Notes: generated from the letters alone by a model not told the origin. A stretch of 64,000 nt of DNA from Photobacterium lipolyticum (GCF_003026475.1 NZ_PYMC01000001.1:372001-436000), one strand, 5' to 3'; positions 28,125 through 37,719 are shown, counted from the stretch's first letter. Numbers and translations: made by a program.

Positions 28125-29033
28125 TTAAAATCTAGCGGTAAACATCAAGATATGACGACAGACATCTTGCGGGCTTTCCATATGACAGTGATGACCACCT
28201 TTCACTTGTACTTGCCTGAGCTGCTGAAACCAGCTTTTCTCCGGCCCTGTCCGTTGCAGGTGGGAGAAACCTTGATCACCAACAATGGATAAAACCGGAC
28301 ATTGGATCTGTGACATTAAAGCTTGCGCATGTTCTGCCGCCATACGATATAAAGAATCACAGCGTAGCCGGTCATCATGTCGCCAGTACCAATGTTCGCC
28401 ATCAGTCTCCGTTCCTCTTAAGACCAGAGGCCGTAAACAGGATTCGGGTAATCGATTGACCGTACAACGCAAATCAAGCGCTTCCTGCAGCGCTTTCATT
28501 TTGCGTGCTGGCCGTCTGGTAACACGCAGACGATAACGCTGGCGACTTTCGATGCCTTGTTGCAAACGGGCTGCAGCATTATCGGGCTGCTCATATAACG
28601 GTGCCAGCCCTTCAATCATTACCACGCCCGCTACCTTGTCGGGAAAAGCAGCGGCATAACAACCGGCAACCAGCGCGCCTAGCGAATGACCCACTAAATA
28701 CAAGGGGGACGCCGACAGCTGTTCAACGATCTGGTGCAGATCATCAATATAATCAAAAAAATGATAATAGTTATCTGCATCACGTTTATCAGAATAACCA
28801 TGTCCCGGCCAGTCAATCGCAACTAGATGGAAATGTCTTGCTAAAGACGCAAATAACGCATCAAAACTGGCAGCATTATCTTGCCAGCCATGCAGCAGCA
28901 ACAGTGTCGGTTTTTGATCACCACGGCCACCCTCTACAGGCGGAACCTGCACTTCATTAGCTGAGTGTTGAAACGAGCAGAGCCCGGCCAGCTGTTTTTC
29001 AGCTAGCTGGAAAAAAGTGTTATACATCACCAT
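28125..29033 (-). CDS. Alpha/beta hydrolase fold protein
   Basis: A 302-residue alpha/beta hydrolase of unknown substrate. The oxyanion region LLLLHGWQDNAASF, the nucleophile elbow LVGHSLGALVAG with the catalytic serine, and a C-terminal histidine in VKGGHHCHMESPQ make a complete triad likely. No signal peptide is seen. ATG 29033 has GAGA five bases upstream and overlaps the end of the small lipoprotein gene before it. Its place between tsaB and fadD suggests a lipid or ester substrate, but this is inference. fadD lies about 180 bases downstream. Confidence 0.85.
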   Translation of the reverse strand: MVMYNTFFQLAEKQLAGLCSFQHSANEVQVPPVEGGRGDQKPTLLLLHGWQDNAASFDALFASLARHFHLVAIDWPGHGYSDKRDADNYYHFFDYIDDLHQIVEQLSASPLYLVGHSLGALVAGCYAAAFPDKVAGVVMIEGLAPLYEQPDNAAARLQQGIESRQRYRLRVTRRPARKMKALQEALDLRCTVNRLPESCLRPLVLRGTETDGEHWYWRHDDRLRCDSLYRMAAEHAQALMSQIQCPVLSIVGDQGFSHLQRTGPEKSWFQQLRQVQVKGGHHCHMESPQDVCRHILMFTARF

Positions 29034-29173
29034 GTCGTCTCTATAACAGATTCTTGGGTTACGCGCTGATGGATGACACCTTGGGTTTTCAACCTGTTTT
29101 TCAGGCTAGCTGGCGCACTTGCGCAGCCTATCATAAACACCGTAGACAGCCCAAGAAATAGCTTTATAAACAT
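29027..29173 (-). CDS. Short lipoprotein, probable remnant of a yeaY/slp-type gene
   Basis: A 48-codon reading frame with a strong ribosome binding site (GGAG seven bases before ATG 29173). Residues 1-16 form a lipoprotein signal with lipobox-like FMIGC at C17, then CASAPASLKNRLKTQG and a short tail ending ETTW. It ends by overlapping the start of the hydrolase gene. In E. coli the Slp-family lipoprotein gene yeaY (about 190 codons) lies in this exact place between tsaB and fadD, so this may be an internally deleted relic that still makes a short outer-membrane lipoprotein. The relic reading is inference. Confidence 0.55.
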   Translation of the reverse strand: MFIKLFLGLSTVFMIGCASAPASLKNRLKTQGVIHQRVTQESVIETTW

Positions 29174-29352
29174 TAGGTTCTCCATCATAAATGTTCAATA
29201 TACGCTCAACGGTCTATTATACCCACTCCATTAATTATCTAACCGTTAGGCCATAACGATCAGCAAAAGCAGCGAGTAATGGTCAGTTAAAAAAGGTACC
29301 AAGGGGGACTTATCTATTAAGGGGGGGATAAATCAGGGATCACAATGTCAGT

Positions 29353-29634
29353 TCACACGTAAACATCAACGCCCATCAGGTTAGAGAATTCATCTTTTTT
29401 ATTTTGATACATCACGCCCAGATACGATTCAAGCGCTTCGCGATTATTCCCTTCGGGTTGATCATATTGAATGTGGGCATGAGCATCGCGGATCGACTCA
29501 GGGCTGCGAACCGATTTTGATACCGCACTAGCGACTGCGGTAGGTTGAGCAACGCCTGACGGATGAGCAGGCGCTGAAACCCGCGGCTTCTGCTGCGGAT
29601 TTATCGAAGGTGGTAAGCGATGAATTGAAACCAT
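29353..29634 (-). CDS. Small conserved-type hypothetical protein with DVYV tail
   Basis: A 93-residue hydrophilic protein. The first half is rich in proline, alanine and serine and probably disordered; the second half (about 50-93) is likely helical and ends FSNLMGVDVYV. AGGGGGA five bases before ATG 29634 is an excellent ribosome binding site. Proteins like this occur next to tsaB in Vibrio genomes, sometimes labelled ParA without support; no ATPase motif exists here. It lies 67 bases after tsaB ends. The function is unknown. Its ending recalls the DIYV of the 60-residue protein at 9838. Confidence 0.75.
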   Translation of the reverse strand: MVSIHRLPPSINPQQKPRVSAPAHPSGVAQPTAVASAVSKSVRSPESIRDAHAHIQYDQPEGNNREALESYLGVMYQNKKDEFSNLMGVDVYV

Positions 29635-29701
29635 AACGTCCCCCTGAGAACAACGAGCAGTGTGGTGCTTGATCTAGCCTGTTACTGCTCGTCTCTGGAA
29701 T

Positions 29702-30403
29702 TTATTCCCGACCCGGCAGTTTCTTCCAGGTCACGGTATCACGCACATAAACCGGGCTGGCCGCTTCAGGTGCTACTGCTTCGCCACGAGCAAGGGCGAA
29801 CTTTGCAAGCAATACCATATCTTGAGAATCCGGATATAAGATTGTGCCTTTCTCAGTTTGGACTTTCAGTTGACTGAGAGCGTCAGCATAACTTTCCCAA
29901 CCTGTACCTGCCGTATACCAGATCCCAGATACAGTCTCAAATTCATTAACGAGAGTATCAGGTGCAATGACTTGCTCCGCACCAACCACTCGCCAGTCAC
30001 CATCAGCCTGACGTTGATACTGGCCCCAGTAGATCTCTCCCATACGGGCATCAATCGCAGTCAGTACTTGCTCGGACTGATGCTTACGGAAGGTCCCCTG
30101 CGCCATTGTTGCTAACGTAGAAACGCCGACCATCGGCAGATCAGCACCGAAAGCTAAGCCTTGCGCTATACCAATACCAATACGTACCCCCGTAAAACTA
30201 CCCGGGCCACGGCCGAAAGCTAATGCATCAAGCTGATTTAATTTTACACCGCCTTCTGCCAGTACGGTATCAACCATTGGCAAAATTTTTGTTGTATGTT
30301 CACGTGGTGCATATTCGCAACGTGAGATAACTTCATCGCCCATAAGTAAGGCAACAGAACAATTTTCAGTTGCGGTATCAACCGCAAGAATTTTGGTGCT
30401 CAT
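29702..30403 (-). CDS. tsaB: tRNA threonylcarbamoyladenosine biosynthesis protein TsaB
   Basis: Works with TsaD and TsaE to make t6A at position 37 of ANN-decoding tRNAs. The 233-residue ASKHA-fold protein starts [16 protein letters not shown] and has the typical [19 protein letters not shown]. It lacks the TsaD metal site, which sets it apart from the paralogue. It starts 15 bases after the yoaA stop, so they are probably co-transcribed. Confidence 0.96.
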   Translation of the reverse strand: MSTKILAVDTATENCSVALLMGDEVISRCEYAPREHTTKILPMVDTVLAEGGVKLNQLDALAFGRGPGSFTGVRIGIGIAQGLAFGADLPMVGVSTLATMAQGTFRKHQSEQVLTAIDARMGEIYWGQYQRQADGDWRVVGAEQVIAPDTLVNEFETVSGIWYTAGTGWESYADALSQLKVQTEKGTILYPDSQDMVLLAKFALARGEAVAPEAASPVYVRDTVTWKKLPGRE

Positions 30404-30418
30404 TCAAGCCTCTGAATG

Positions 30419-32362
30419 CTAATCGTCACAATGAATGGCTGTAGTTTCACCATTCACTTGTGACAGAAACTGCCCGACACCACTGATATTCCGCGTACGC
30501 GGGATCGGCGGCAGGCTTCTTAAAAATACCGCGCCATACGGGCGCGTTACCAGTCGATTGTCGCAAATGACCAGTACACCTTTATCCCGCTTATCGCGGA
30601 TCAGGCGTCCGACCCCCTGTTTCAGGGTGATCACGGCGTCAGGTATCTGGACTTGCGAAAACGGATCACCACCTCGCAGGCGGCAATCCTCTATTCGCGC
30701 TTTTAGCAACGGATCATCCGGTGCAGTAAAAGGCAATTTGTCGATAATAACACAGCTAAGGGCCTGGCCTCTAACATCAATCCCCTCCCAGAAAGCACCG
30801 GTGGCAACTAATAAAGCATTCCCACGCTCTAAATATTCGGCCAGTAACTTCTGCTTGGTCGTTTCACCTTGTACTAACACTGGTAATTCAAGCTTCGCGC
30901 GAAAACCTTCCGCCAAATCACGAACCATCTGGTGAGAAGTACAGAGAAAGAAACAACGGCCATTATTTTCTTCAATCAATGGCGTCAGCATCCCCACCAG
31001 CTGATCGGCAATACCAAAGCTATTGGGCTCAGGCAGAAAACGAGGCACACACAGCAAGGCCTGCTGCTGATAATCAAACGGACTTTCCAGTGAGAACTGC
31101 TGTTTCGGCTCCAGCCCCAGTCGGTGGCTGAAATGGCTAAAATCGTCATCAACAGCCAGCGTCGCGGAGGTGAAGATCCATGCACCTTTCTGTTGCTGCA
31201 TCTGTTCACGGAATTTTTCTGCTACTGACAACGGCGTGATATGCAACGTAAAATGACGAGGCGTACATTCAAACCAATAGGAATAGCCCGTTATCGTGGT
31301 ATCGCACAAACGAGCCAAACGAGCTTTTAATAAGGTTGCCCGTTCAAATGCGGCATCTAACAACTGACTGCGGCCCAGAACCAACTTCAGCACATCATAA
31401 GTTAAATCAAGGGCATCATTTAACCGGGTCAGCTCTCGCTGGATCACCGGGCTTCTTACCGCATCACGCCAATTACCACGAAAACCCGGCTCACCAAGTA
31501 CAATACGTAAATCGAATGCCGCCTGGGCCAGTCGGTCGGCGGTCTTTTGCAGTTGGCGCATATCTCTGGCTTCTGTGCGATAGCCAATTTCGACATCTTT
31601 CGCCAGCTCCTGCACCTGGCGACTGGATAAGCTCTGACCGAAATACTGGCTGGCAATATCTGGCATCTGATGGGCTTCATCAAAGATAAAAACATCGGCT
31701 TCAGGGATCAACTCACCGAATCCGGTCTCTTTAATTGCTAAATCGGCCAGAAAGAGGTGATGATTCACCACCACGACATCGGATTCCATGGCTTTACGAC
31801 GCGCTTTAACCACAAAGCAATCTTCATAAGACGGACATTCCCGCCCAAGACAATTGTCGTTGGTAGAAGTAACCATCGGAAGAACAGGACTGTCCTCCGC
31901 AATGGCTTCACACTCGCCCAAATCACCACTTTTAGTCGATGACGACCAGCTGCGAATTTTGACCAATTGGCTAAGCAACGTAGGATCGACATGAGTACCA
32001 TGGCTTTCGGTCACTTGCCGGCTAAGTCGATCGAGGCACAAGTAGTTAGATCGCCCTTTTAGCAGTGACACTCGTCCGGTAAAACCAAGCGCGTCGGTCA
32101 TCAGCGGTAAATCACGGTGAAACAGCTGTTCCTGTAAGTTTTTCGATCCGGTGCTGATTATGATTTTTTTCCCACTAACCAGTGCAGGCACCAGATAGGC
32201 AAATGTTTTACCGGTTCCCGTGCCCGCTTCAATTACCAGTTGAGTCTGCTCGCGAATAGCATCATCGACAGCTTGTGCCATATCAATTTGCGGTTGTCGG
32301 GCCTGAAAGCCGGGAAGGGCTTTGTCCAACGCGCCTCCAGAGGCGAAAAACTTGGCAATCAT
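30419..32362 (-). CDS. yoaA: DinG-family ATP-dependent DNA helicase YoaA
   Basis: XPD/DinG-type 5'-3' helicase that in E. coli acts with the HolC clamp-loader subunit in repair of stalled forks. The 647-residue product has Walker A EAGTGTGKT (45-53), four cysteines at about 109, 171, 176 and 182 for the iron-sulphur cluster, DEAH at 228-231, and the C-terminal GVGRLIRDKRDKGV. I start at ATG 32362 (MIAKFFASGGALDKALPGF), which fits YoaA starts; a longer frame to 32500 does not look related. No good ribosome binding site is seen for either. Confidence 0.94.
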   Translation of the reverse strand: MIAKFFASGGALDKALPGFQARQPQIDMAQAVDDAIREQTQLVIEAGTGTGKTFAYLVPALVSGKKIIISTGSKNLQEQLFHRDLPLMTDALGFTGRVSLLKGRSNYLCLDRLSRQVTESHGTHVDPTLLSQLVKIRSWSSSTKSGDLGECEAIAEDSPVLPMVTSTNDNCLGRECPSYEDCFVVKARRKAMESDVVVVNHHLFLADLAIKETGFGELIPEADVFIFDEAHQMPDIASQYFGQSLSSRQVQELAKDVEIGYRTEARDMRQLQKTADRLAQAAFDLRIVLGEPGFRGNWRDAVRSPVIQRELTRLNDALDLTYDVLKLVLGRSQLLDAAFERATLLKARLARLCDTTITGYSYWFECTPRHFTLHITPLSVAEKFREQMQQQKGAWIFTSATLAVDDDFSHFSHRLGLEPKQQFSLESPFDYQQQALLCVPRFLPEPNSFGIADQLVGMLTPLIEENNGRCFFLCTSHQMVRDLAEGFRAKLELPVLVQGETTKQKLLAEYLERGNALLVATGAFWEGIDVRGQALSCVIIDKLPFTAPDDPLLKARIEDCRLRGGDPFSQVQIPDAVITLKQGVGRLIRDKRDKGVLVICDNRLVTRPYGAVFLRSLPPIPRTRNISGVGQFLSQVNGETTAIHCDD

Positions 32363-32574
32363 GATGTCAAAACTATTGGTTATATATACAGTGAGAGACT
32401 CACCATTATGCCAAGTTTGTCTGCAGCCGACCATGATTAATTCACAAGGAGCTGCCTGCCATCTGCATACAAGTGGACATTCACTTACGTGATAATTCAT
32501 TTATCTTTTGACGCTGAAATAAATAAAAGGTAAACAATAAGAAGTTGAATTAAAAATACCGTTCAAGGAAGACC

Positions 32575-33408
32575 ATGGAAAAGAAAACCCTGCTTACCGA
32601 TTGTCCTGATGCCGTCGGCCTTATTTCAAAAATCACCAACATCTGTTACAAGCACCAACTTAACATCGTACATAACAATGAGTTTGTTGATAACACCAAT
32701 AAACAGTTCTTCATGCGTACAGAACTAGAAGGCTATTTTAACGATGAAACCTTCTTGGACGATCTTGACCACGCCCTACCGGCAGGAAGCCACCGTAGCC
32801 TGGTGAGTTCGGCACGCAAGCGCATCGTGATCATGGTAACCAAAGAAGCCCATTGTATCGGCGATATTCTGGTGAAAGCGTATGACGGCACGCTCGATGT
32901 AGACATCGCAGCCGTTGTCGGTAACTACGACACTTTGGGTAAGTTAACTGAAAAATTTGATATTCCGTTCCATCATGTTAGCCACGAAGGGCTAAGCCGT
33001 GAAGAACATGAAGAGAAGCTACTTGCTGCAATTAAGCAATATGAACCGGATTACGTGGTACTCGCAAAATACATGCGCATTTTAACGGCCGATTTTGTCG
33101 CTCAGTTCCCACACCAAATCATTAATATTCACCATAGTTTCCTGCCTGCATTTATTGGAGCGAAACCGTATCAGCAAGCCTTCGAGCGTGGGGTAAAAAT
33201 TATCGGCGCAACCGCACACTTTGTTACCAATGATCTCGATGAAGGGCCGATCATCACCCAGAGTGTGATCCCGGTTGACCATAATTTCAGTGCCAGTGAC
33301 ATGGCACGATCAGGCCGCGATGTCGAAAAGTCTGTACTAAGTAAAGCGCTCGGTTTAGTGCTCGATGATCGGGTCTTTGTACACGGTAACAGAACCGCAA
33401 TACTCTAG
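32575..33408 (+). CDS. purU: Formyltetrahydrofolate deformylase
   Basis: Hydrolyses 10-formyltetrahydrofolate to formate and tetrahydrofolate, balancing one-carbon pools and feeding formate to PurT. The 277-residue protein has an N-terminal ACT domain (residues about 5-80) and a formyltransferase-like domain with N184 and H186 in INIHHSFLPAF and the aspartate near 222 in NDLDEGPII. AAGGAAGACC precedes ATG 32575. Divergent from yoaA and convergent with yecM. Confidence 0.96.
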   Translation: MEKKTLLTDCPDAVGLISKITNICYKHQLNIVHNNEFVDNTNKQFFMRTELEGYFNDETFLDDLDHALPAGSHRSLVSSARKRIVIMVTKEAHCIGDILVKAYDGTLDVDIAAVVGNYDTLGKLTEKFDIPFHHVSHEGLSREEHEEKLLAAIKQYEPDYVVLAKYMRILTADFVAQFPHQIINIHHSFLPAFIGAKPYQQAFERGVKIIGATAHFVTNDLDEGPIITQSVIPVDHNFSASDMARSGRDVEKSVLSKALGLVLDDRVFVHGNRTAIL

Positions 33409-33416
33409 GTCCGCGT

Positions 33417-33452
33417 ATCGAGTTGCGAGAATCCTTAAACTCGTAACTCGAT
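33417..33452. repeat. Palindrome between convergent purU and yecM
   Basis: ATCGAGTTGCGAG (33417-33429) pairs with CTCGTAACTCGAT (33440-33452) over 13 bp with one wobble. The right arm shares CTCGTnACTCG with the palindrome after gltA at 61251. It may end both transcripts or be a dispersed REP-like element. Confidence 0.6.
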
Positions 33453-33458
33453 TCTAAG

Positions 33459-34049
33459 TTATACTTCTTCGCTCTCAATCACATCCTTCAGAGAGCAAGG
33501 ATGCAGCTTAATGCACACCCCGTTTTTCTTAAACGCGTAAGTCGGATTTGGTAAACGCTCTTTTTCACCCGATGGTGAGCTGGCTTTGACGCTAATCCCT
33601 TTATCTGCCATTAATGCCCACTGCTGTTCAAGCTGAGGGAATGCCTGCTCCAATACCACTTTCAATTGATCGGTGTTGCCTGCTTTTGCCGGGATCACAA
33701 ATTCTACATGCTCCCACCCTTCCTGCGGATACGCTTTATCACCAGGATAGGGTAATTCCAGGCATTCAATCACCCAGCTACCCACCTGAATCGGCTGGTG
33801 AAAACCAATAACAATAATCGGTCTGCCATTGATAATATTATTCGACCACTCTTCACCATAAACGAGCCACGACTGATGCAGCGCTTCTGCCATTTCCCGG
33901 TCATTTACCCGCAGTGCAATATGGTCAGCCTGATATTGCTCAAGAGAAAAGCCTAATTCACTGGCCAACGCCATAATGCGCGCCATGAAAGCAGGTAAAT
34001 CCACCAACATTTGTTCAGGGTGAAGACCCGCTTCTCTCAGCTTCTGCAT
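33459..34049 (-). CDS. yecM: YecM family VOC-fold protein
   Basis: A 196-residue protein of the YecM family, a glyoxalase/VOC-like metal-binding fold with no known reaction. Candidate metal ligands include the histidine in YQADHIALRVND, the glutamate in GSWVIECLELPYPG, and WEHVEFVIP. GGAG eight bases before ATG 34049 supports the start. It is divergent from argS, the same neighbour as in E. coli, which strengthens the name. Confidence 0.92.
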   Translation of the reverse strand: MQKLREAGLHPEQMLVDLPAFMARIMALASELGFSLEQYQADHIALRVNDREMAEALHQSWLVYGEEWSNNIINGRPIIVIGFHQPIQVGSWVIECLELPYPGDKAYPQEGWEHVEFVIPAKAGNTDQLKVVLEQAFPQLEQQWALMADKGISVKASSPSGEKERLPNPTYAFKKNGVCIKLHPCSLKDVIESEEV

Positions 34050-34082
34050 GTTTTTTCTCCAATTAATTTTGTATCCGAGGCT

Positions 34083-34140
34083 AATACTAAATCCATTAAT
34101 TATCTGATCAATGGTTAAATTAATTGATAGAATTGGTATG
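34083..34140. repeat. Imperfect inverted repeat, member of the TACCAAT/ATTGGTA family
   Basis: The left end TAATACTAAATCCATTAATT and the right end TTAATTGATAGAATTGGTAT are imperfect complements about 60 bases apart, and CCATTAATTATCT recurs at 29230. The ATTGGTAT end is one of several copies in the window's intergenic regions. Resembles a small non-coding palindromic repeat. Confidence 0.45.
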
Positions 34141-34363
34141 ACGCATAATTATCCACAGTTTAGATATCAACGGAACCCCGAACCATGCTACTACAGACCT
34201 TGTAGCATCTTGATCCATGCATATTTTTCATCAAGCCTTTAAAGCAAAAAAAAAATTGCAAACAATGGCCTTTTCGGGTTGCCAAAGTACCTAAATATGT
34301 GGGTATTATTAGGAAATACTATTTGTGTATTCAAGATACCACCTCTGACTCAAGAGGATGCCC

Positions 34364-34448
34364 CGTCAAAAATACTCACGAGCTCTTCATTTGCATTAAT
34401 AACATTGAATTAATGTAACCACTTTCGTGACTATTTTTGACGTTTTTT
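34364..34448 (+). terminator. Long hairpin with U-run in the argS leader
   Basis: CGTCAAAAATACTCACGA (34364-34381) pairs with TCGTGACTATTTTTGACG (34425-34442) over 18 bp with a single mismatch, followed at once by T6. The 43-base loop contains an inner stem, CATTAAT (34394-34400) with ATTAATG (34409-34415). It ends 86 bases before the argS GTG. It looks like an intrinsic terminator in the argS leader or the end of a separate short transcript. Smaller stems lie upstream at 34185-34208 and 34342-34357. The 484 bp yecM-argS interval holds no supported gene. Confidence 0.6.
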
Positions 34449-34533
34449 GCTTACTGGCAACTCTTGAATACTGTAACGTTGATGCCTCACTAATGAATAC
34501 ATTGGCGTTACAAACGATTTAAAGGATCAGCGT

Positions 34534-36264
34534 GTGAACATTCAAGCACTAATTAATGACAAAGTATCTCAGGCATTAGAAGCCGCAGGCGCACCAGCAG
34601 GTAGCCCGGCAGCTGTACGTCAGTCTACAAAGGCACAGTTTGGTGATTACCAGGCTAACGGCGTAATGGGCGTAGCAAAAAAATTAGGCATTAACCCTCG
34701 CGAGTTTGCACAGAAAGTTATCGATGTTCTGGAGCTTGACGGTATCGCTGAAAAAGTAGAAATCGCCGGCCCTGGTTTTATCAATATCTTCTTATGCAAA
34801 AGCTGGCTTGCAGCACGTGCTGAAGAGGCACTGGCTGATGCACGTGTTGGCGTTGCCACTGAAGAGCAGCAAAATATTGTTGTTGACTACTCTGCGCCAA
34901 ACGTAGCGAAAGAAATGCACGTTGGTCACCTGCGCTCAACCATCATTGGTGACGCGGTTGTTCGTACTCTTGAGTTCTTAGGCCACAATGTTATCCGTGC
35001 TAACCACATCGGTGACTGGGGTACTCAGTTCGGTATGCTTATCGCAAACCTTGAACGCGTACAGAAAGAGACGGGGGAAGTTTCGATGGAGCTTTCCGAT
35101 CTTGAAGCGTTCTACCGTGAATCTAAAAAGCTGTACGACGAAGATGAAGAGTTCGCAGCCCGTGCTCGTGGTTATGTGGTTAAACTGCAGGGCGGCGACG
35201 AATACTGTGCTGAAATGTGGAAGAAGCTGGTTGACGTTACGATGGTTCAGAACCAGCGTAACTATGATCGCCTGAACGTATCACTTTCTCGTGAGAACGT
35301 GATGGGTGAATCCATGTATAACGACATGCTGCCGGGCATTGTTGCTGACCTGAAAGAAAAAGGTCTGGCCGTCGAAAGTGACGGCGCGCAAGTGGTATTC
35401 CTGGACGAGTACAAGAACAAAGACGGCGATCCTATGGGTGTTATCATCCAGAAGCGTGATGGCGGCTTCCTGTACACAACTACTGATATCGCATGTGCTA
35501 AGTACCGCTACGAGCAGCTAAATGCTGACCGTGTACTTTACTTCATCGATTCACGTCAGCATCAGCACCTGATGCAAGCGTGGTCTATCGTTCGTAAAGC
35601 GGGCTACGTACCAGAAGAGGTGACCCTTGAGCACCACGCATTCGGTATGATGCTGGGCAAAGACGGTCGTCCTTTCAAAACCCGTGCGGGTGGTACCGTG
35701 CGTCTGACGGATCTGCTTGATGAGTCAGAGCTGCGCGCAGCTAAACTCATCGAAGAGAAGAACCCGACACTGGACGCTGAAGAAAAAGCAAACATTGCAA
35801 AAACAGTTGCGATGGCCGCGGTTAAGTATGCGGACCTGTCTAAGCACCGCACAACTGACTACATCTTCGACTGGGATAACATGCTGGCGTTTGAAGGTAA
35901 TACCGCGCCATACATGCAGTACGCTTACACGCGTGTTGCTTCTATCTTCAAACGTGCTGACGTTGAGCTGGCAGATCTGACTCACCCTGTTGTTATCAAC
36001 GATGAGAAAGAACAAGCACTGCTATCTGCACTTCTGCAATTTGAAGAAGCAGTACTGGCGGTAGCTCGTGAAGGCCAGCCACACCTGATGTGTACCTACC
36101 TGTTCGAACTGGCAGGCAAGTTCTCTAGCTTCTACGAAGCATGTCCAATTCTAAATGCAGAAGAAGCTGTTAAGCAGAGCCGTCTGAAACTCGCTCTTCT
36201 CACCGCGAAAACAATTAAACAGGGTCTGGATCTACTTGGTATCGAAACCCTTGAACGTATGTAA
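34534..36264 (+). CDS. argS: Arginyl-tRNA synthetase
   Basis: Class I synthetase that charges tRNA-Arg. The 576-residue protein matches E. coli ArgS (577). Visible are the N-terminal Add-1 domain that recognises the tRNA D-loop, [20 protein letters not shown] with the HIGH-like HVGH, and [20 protein letters not shown]. As in E. coli, a canonical KMSKS is absent (KTRAGGTV instead). The anticodon-binding domain ends ETLERM. The start is GTG 34534, with AAAGGA upstream. Followed by a duplicated terminator. Confidence 0.97.
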   Translation: MNIQALINDKVSQALEAAGAPAGSPAAVRQSTKAQFGDYQANGVMGVAKKLGINPREFAQKVIDVLELDGIAEKVEIAGPGFINIFLCKSWLAARAEEALADARVGVATEEQQNIVVDYSAPNVAKEMHVGHLRSTIIGDAVVRTLEFLGHNVIRANHIGDWGTQFGMLIANLERVQKETGEVSMELSDLEAFYRESKKLYDEDEEFAARARGYVVKLQGGDEYCAEMWKKLVDVTMVQNQRNYDRLNVSLSRENVMGESMYNDMLPGIVADLKEKGLAVESDGAQVVFLDEYKNKDGDPMGVIIQKRDGGFLYTTTDIACAKYRYEQLNADRVLYFIDSRQHQHLMQAWSIVRKAGYVPEEVTLEHHAFGMMLGKDGRPFKTRAGGTVRLTDLLDESELRAAKLIEEKNPTLDAEEKANIAKTVAMAAVKYADLSKHRTTDYIFDWDNMLAFEGNTAPYMQYAYTRVASIFKRADVELADLTHPVVINDEKEQALLSALLQFEEAVLAVAREGQPHLMCTYLFELAGKFSSFYEACPILNAEEAVKQSRLKLALLTAKTIKQGLDLLGIETLERM

Positions 36265-36270
36265 TTAACT

Positions 36271-36448
36271 GTATAATTACAAACTAATAACTTAAAGCCT
36301 TCTAGGGTAACCTTAGAAGGCTTTTTTGTGGCTGTTGCAATCATTATTCTTTCTATCTGAAATTAAAAATATGATTACATACTAATAATTTAGAGCCTTC
36401 TGGGGTATCCTTAGAGGGATTTTTTATAGCTGTGTATATCTTTGTTAT
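36271..36448 (+). repeat. Tandem duplication of the argS terminator region
   Basis: About 80 bases at 36271-36350 recur, diverged, at 36368-36448. Both copies contain ACTAATAA, AGCCTTCT, GGGTA, CCTTAGA and a T6 run in the same order and spacing. The first keeps a full stem; the second pairs CCTTCT with AGAGGG through one wobble. This non-coding interval, 36265-36582, holds nothing else I can support before the GGDEF gene. Confidence 0.65.
36294..36327 (+). terminator. Intrinsic terminator of argS
   Basis: AAAGCCTTCTAGGG (36294-36307) pairs with CCTTAGAAGGCTTT (36311-36324) around TAA with one wobble, and the U-run extends to 36327. It is the first, intact copy of the duplicated region. Confidence 0.88.
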
Positions 36449-36582
36449 TGGTATAACAGATTGAGGCTAAATATCTTCACGGTCATTTGTTTCCGCTCAG
36501 GCAATCCAATGAATTCTGTTCCATCAAGCGGTCTCACTATGACAAGTTTTTTATATTTGCTGCAACAAATGGAATTCGTGTT

Positions 36583-37602
36583 ATGAGCAACGATAATTTT
36601 GTGGAATCGACAAAAACGTTAAAAAAAACGGTTCCCTTGATGATCAAACACAAAGTACCGACGACGCCCACCAACTATGCACTTTGGTACACTTATGCAA
36701 AACAACAGCTCCCAATTCTCAACCAGGCGATTGATCAGGGAATTGCCGAACTAGGCCTCTGTACACCAACGCTATGTGACACCCTCTATCAAGAGCATTT
36801 GGCTAGTCAGACCGATAAAGACATGGCTCAGCTAAAACAGAGCCTGACCGCGATGGTACAAGAGATCTCCCATAGCATGGCAGATACTCTATCGGATACA
36901 GAAGACTTTCAGGGCGTATTAACCAAGACTTTCGGCAAACTCGAAACAGCGGAACAAGATGGACTGTCACTAGAAGAAACCATGAAGCTGGTACGCGAGC
37001 TAGTTCGCGAATCCCGTCAGATTCACACTTCAACCGGTACCTTTAAAGGGCAACTGAGCAGCACGCAACAAGAGATATCGGCCTTGCGTCAGGCGCTAAT
37101 TGAAAGCCAGAAAGAAGCGAATGAAGATGCGTTAACCGGCATTTTGAACCGCCGCGCTTTCGACCGTGATTTTCAAAATTACATCCAAAATAATGTCCCC
37201 CTAAGCCTGATACTGTTAGATATCGACAGGTTCAAAAGTTTTAACGATAATTATGGCCATTTGCTCGGTGATCAGGTCCTGAAAATCGTTGCCCGCAGAC
37301 TCAAAGAAAGCTGCCGAGATTATGCCCAGGCCTACCGCTTTGGCGGGGAAGAATTTGTATTAATTTTACCACATAAAATGAAGTCATCTGCCAGACAGCA
37401 AGCCGAAACCCTCCGTCGCACTTTAGAAAAAATATCGGTTCTGGACAAAAAATCGGGCCAACGTATTAATTCGGTTACGGCTTCATTTGGTGTGGCAGAA
37501 AGGCAGGAAAATGAACCGGGGGAAAGTATGATTAACCGTGCCGATGCATTTATGAATCAGGCTAAAAAACTCGGTCGTAATCGAGTATTGCCGCTCACCT
37601 AA
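36583..37602 (+). CDS. GGDEF diguanylate cyclase
   Basis: A soluble 339-residue diguanylate cyclase that makes cyclic-di-GMP from GTP. The N-terminal 165 residues form a helical sensory or dimer domain (KHKVPTTPTNYALWYTYAKQ) of a type common in Vibrio cyclases, followed by a coiled helix and the GGDEF domain with ALTGILNRRAF, LLDIDRFKSFND and the active site GGEEF at residues 254-258. No RxxD inhibitory site is seen five residues upstream of it. No membrane segment. ATG 36583 is chosen over a TTG at 36487. Expected to oppose phosphodiesterases; the signal is unknown. Confidence 0.9.
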   Translation: MSNDNFVESTKTLKKTVPLMIKHKVPTTPTNYALWYTYAKQQLPILNQAIDQGIAELGLCTPTLCDTLYQEHLASQTDKDMAQLKQSLTAMVQEISHSMADTLSDTEDFQGVLTKTFGKLETAEQDGLSLEETMKLVRELVRESRQIHTSTGTFKGQLSSTQQEISALRQALIESQKEANEDALTGILNRRAFDRDFQNYIQNNVPLSLILLDIDRFKSFNDNYGHLLGDQVLKIVARRLKESCRDYAQAYRFGGEEFVLILPHKMKSSARQQAETLRRTLEKISVLDKKSGQRINSVTASFGVAERQENEPGESMINRADAFMNQAKKLGRNRVLPLT

Positions 37603-37645
37603 TCCCTGAACATTTCAAAAACAACTCTTACTTCAAAGATAAATG

Positions 37646-37676
37646 CAAGGCTATGCTCATAAGCATAGCCTTGTTT
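37646..37676 (+). terminator. Terminator of the GGDEF gene
   Basis: CAAGGCTATGCT (37646-37657) pairs perfectly with AGCATAGCCTTG (37662-37673) around CATA, followed by TTTCC. Lies between convergent genes. Confidence 0.75.
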
Positions 37677-37719
37677 CCTTTGGAAGGAATATATTCCTGA
37701 GGACTGTATTAAATCAAGA

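Noticed and set aside
34138..34242. 34-codon frame with three arginine codons upstream of argS as a leader peptide
   Set aside because: No Shine-Dalgarno, arginine codons not in tandem, and the frame overlaps the dispersed repeat; kept only as a note under the argS leader finding.
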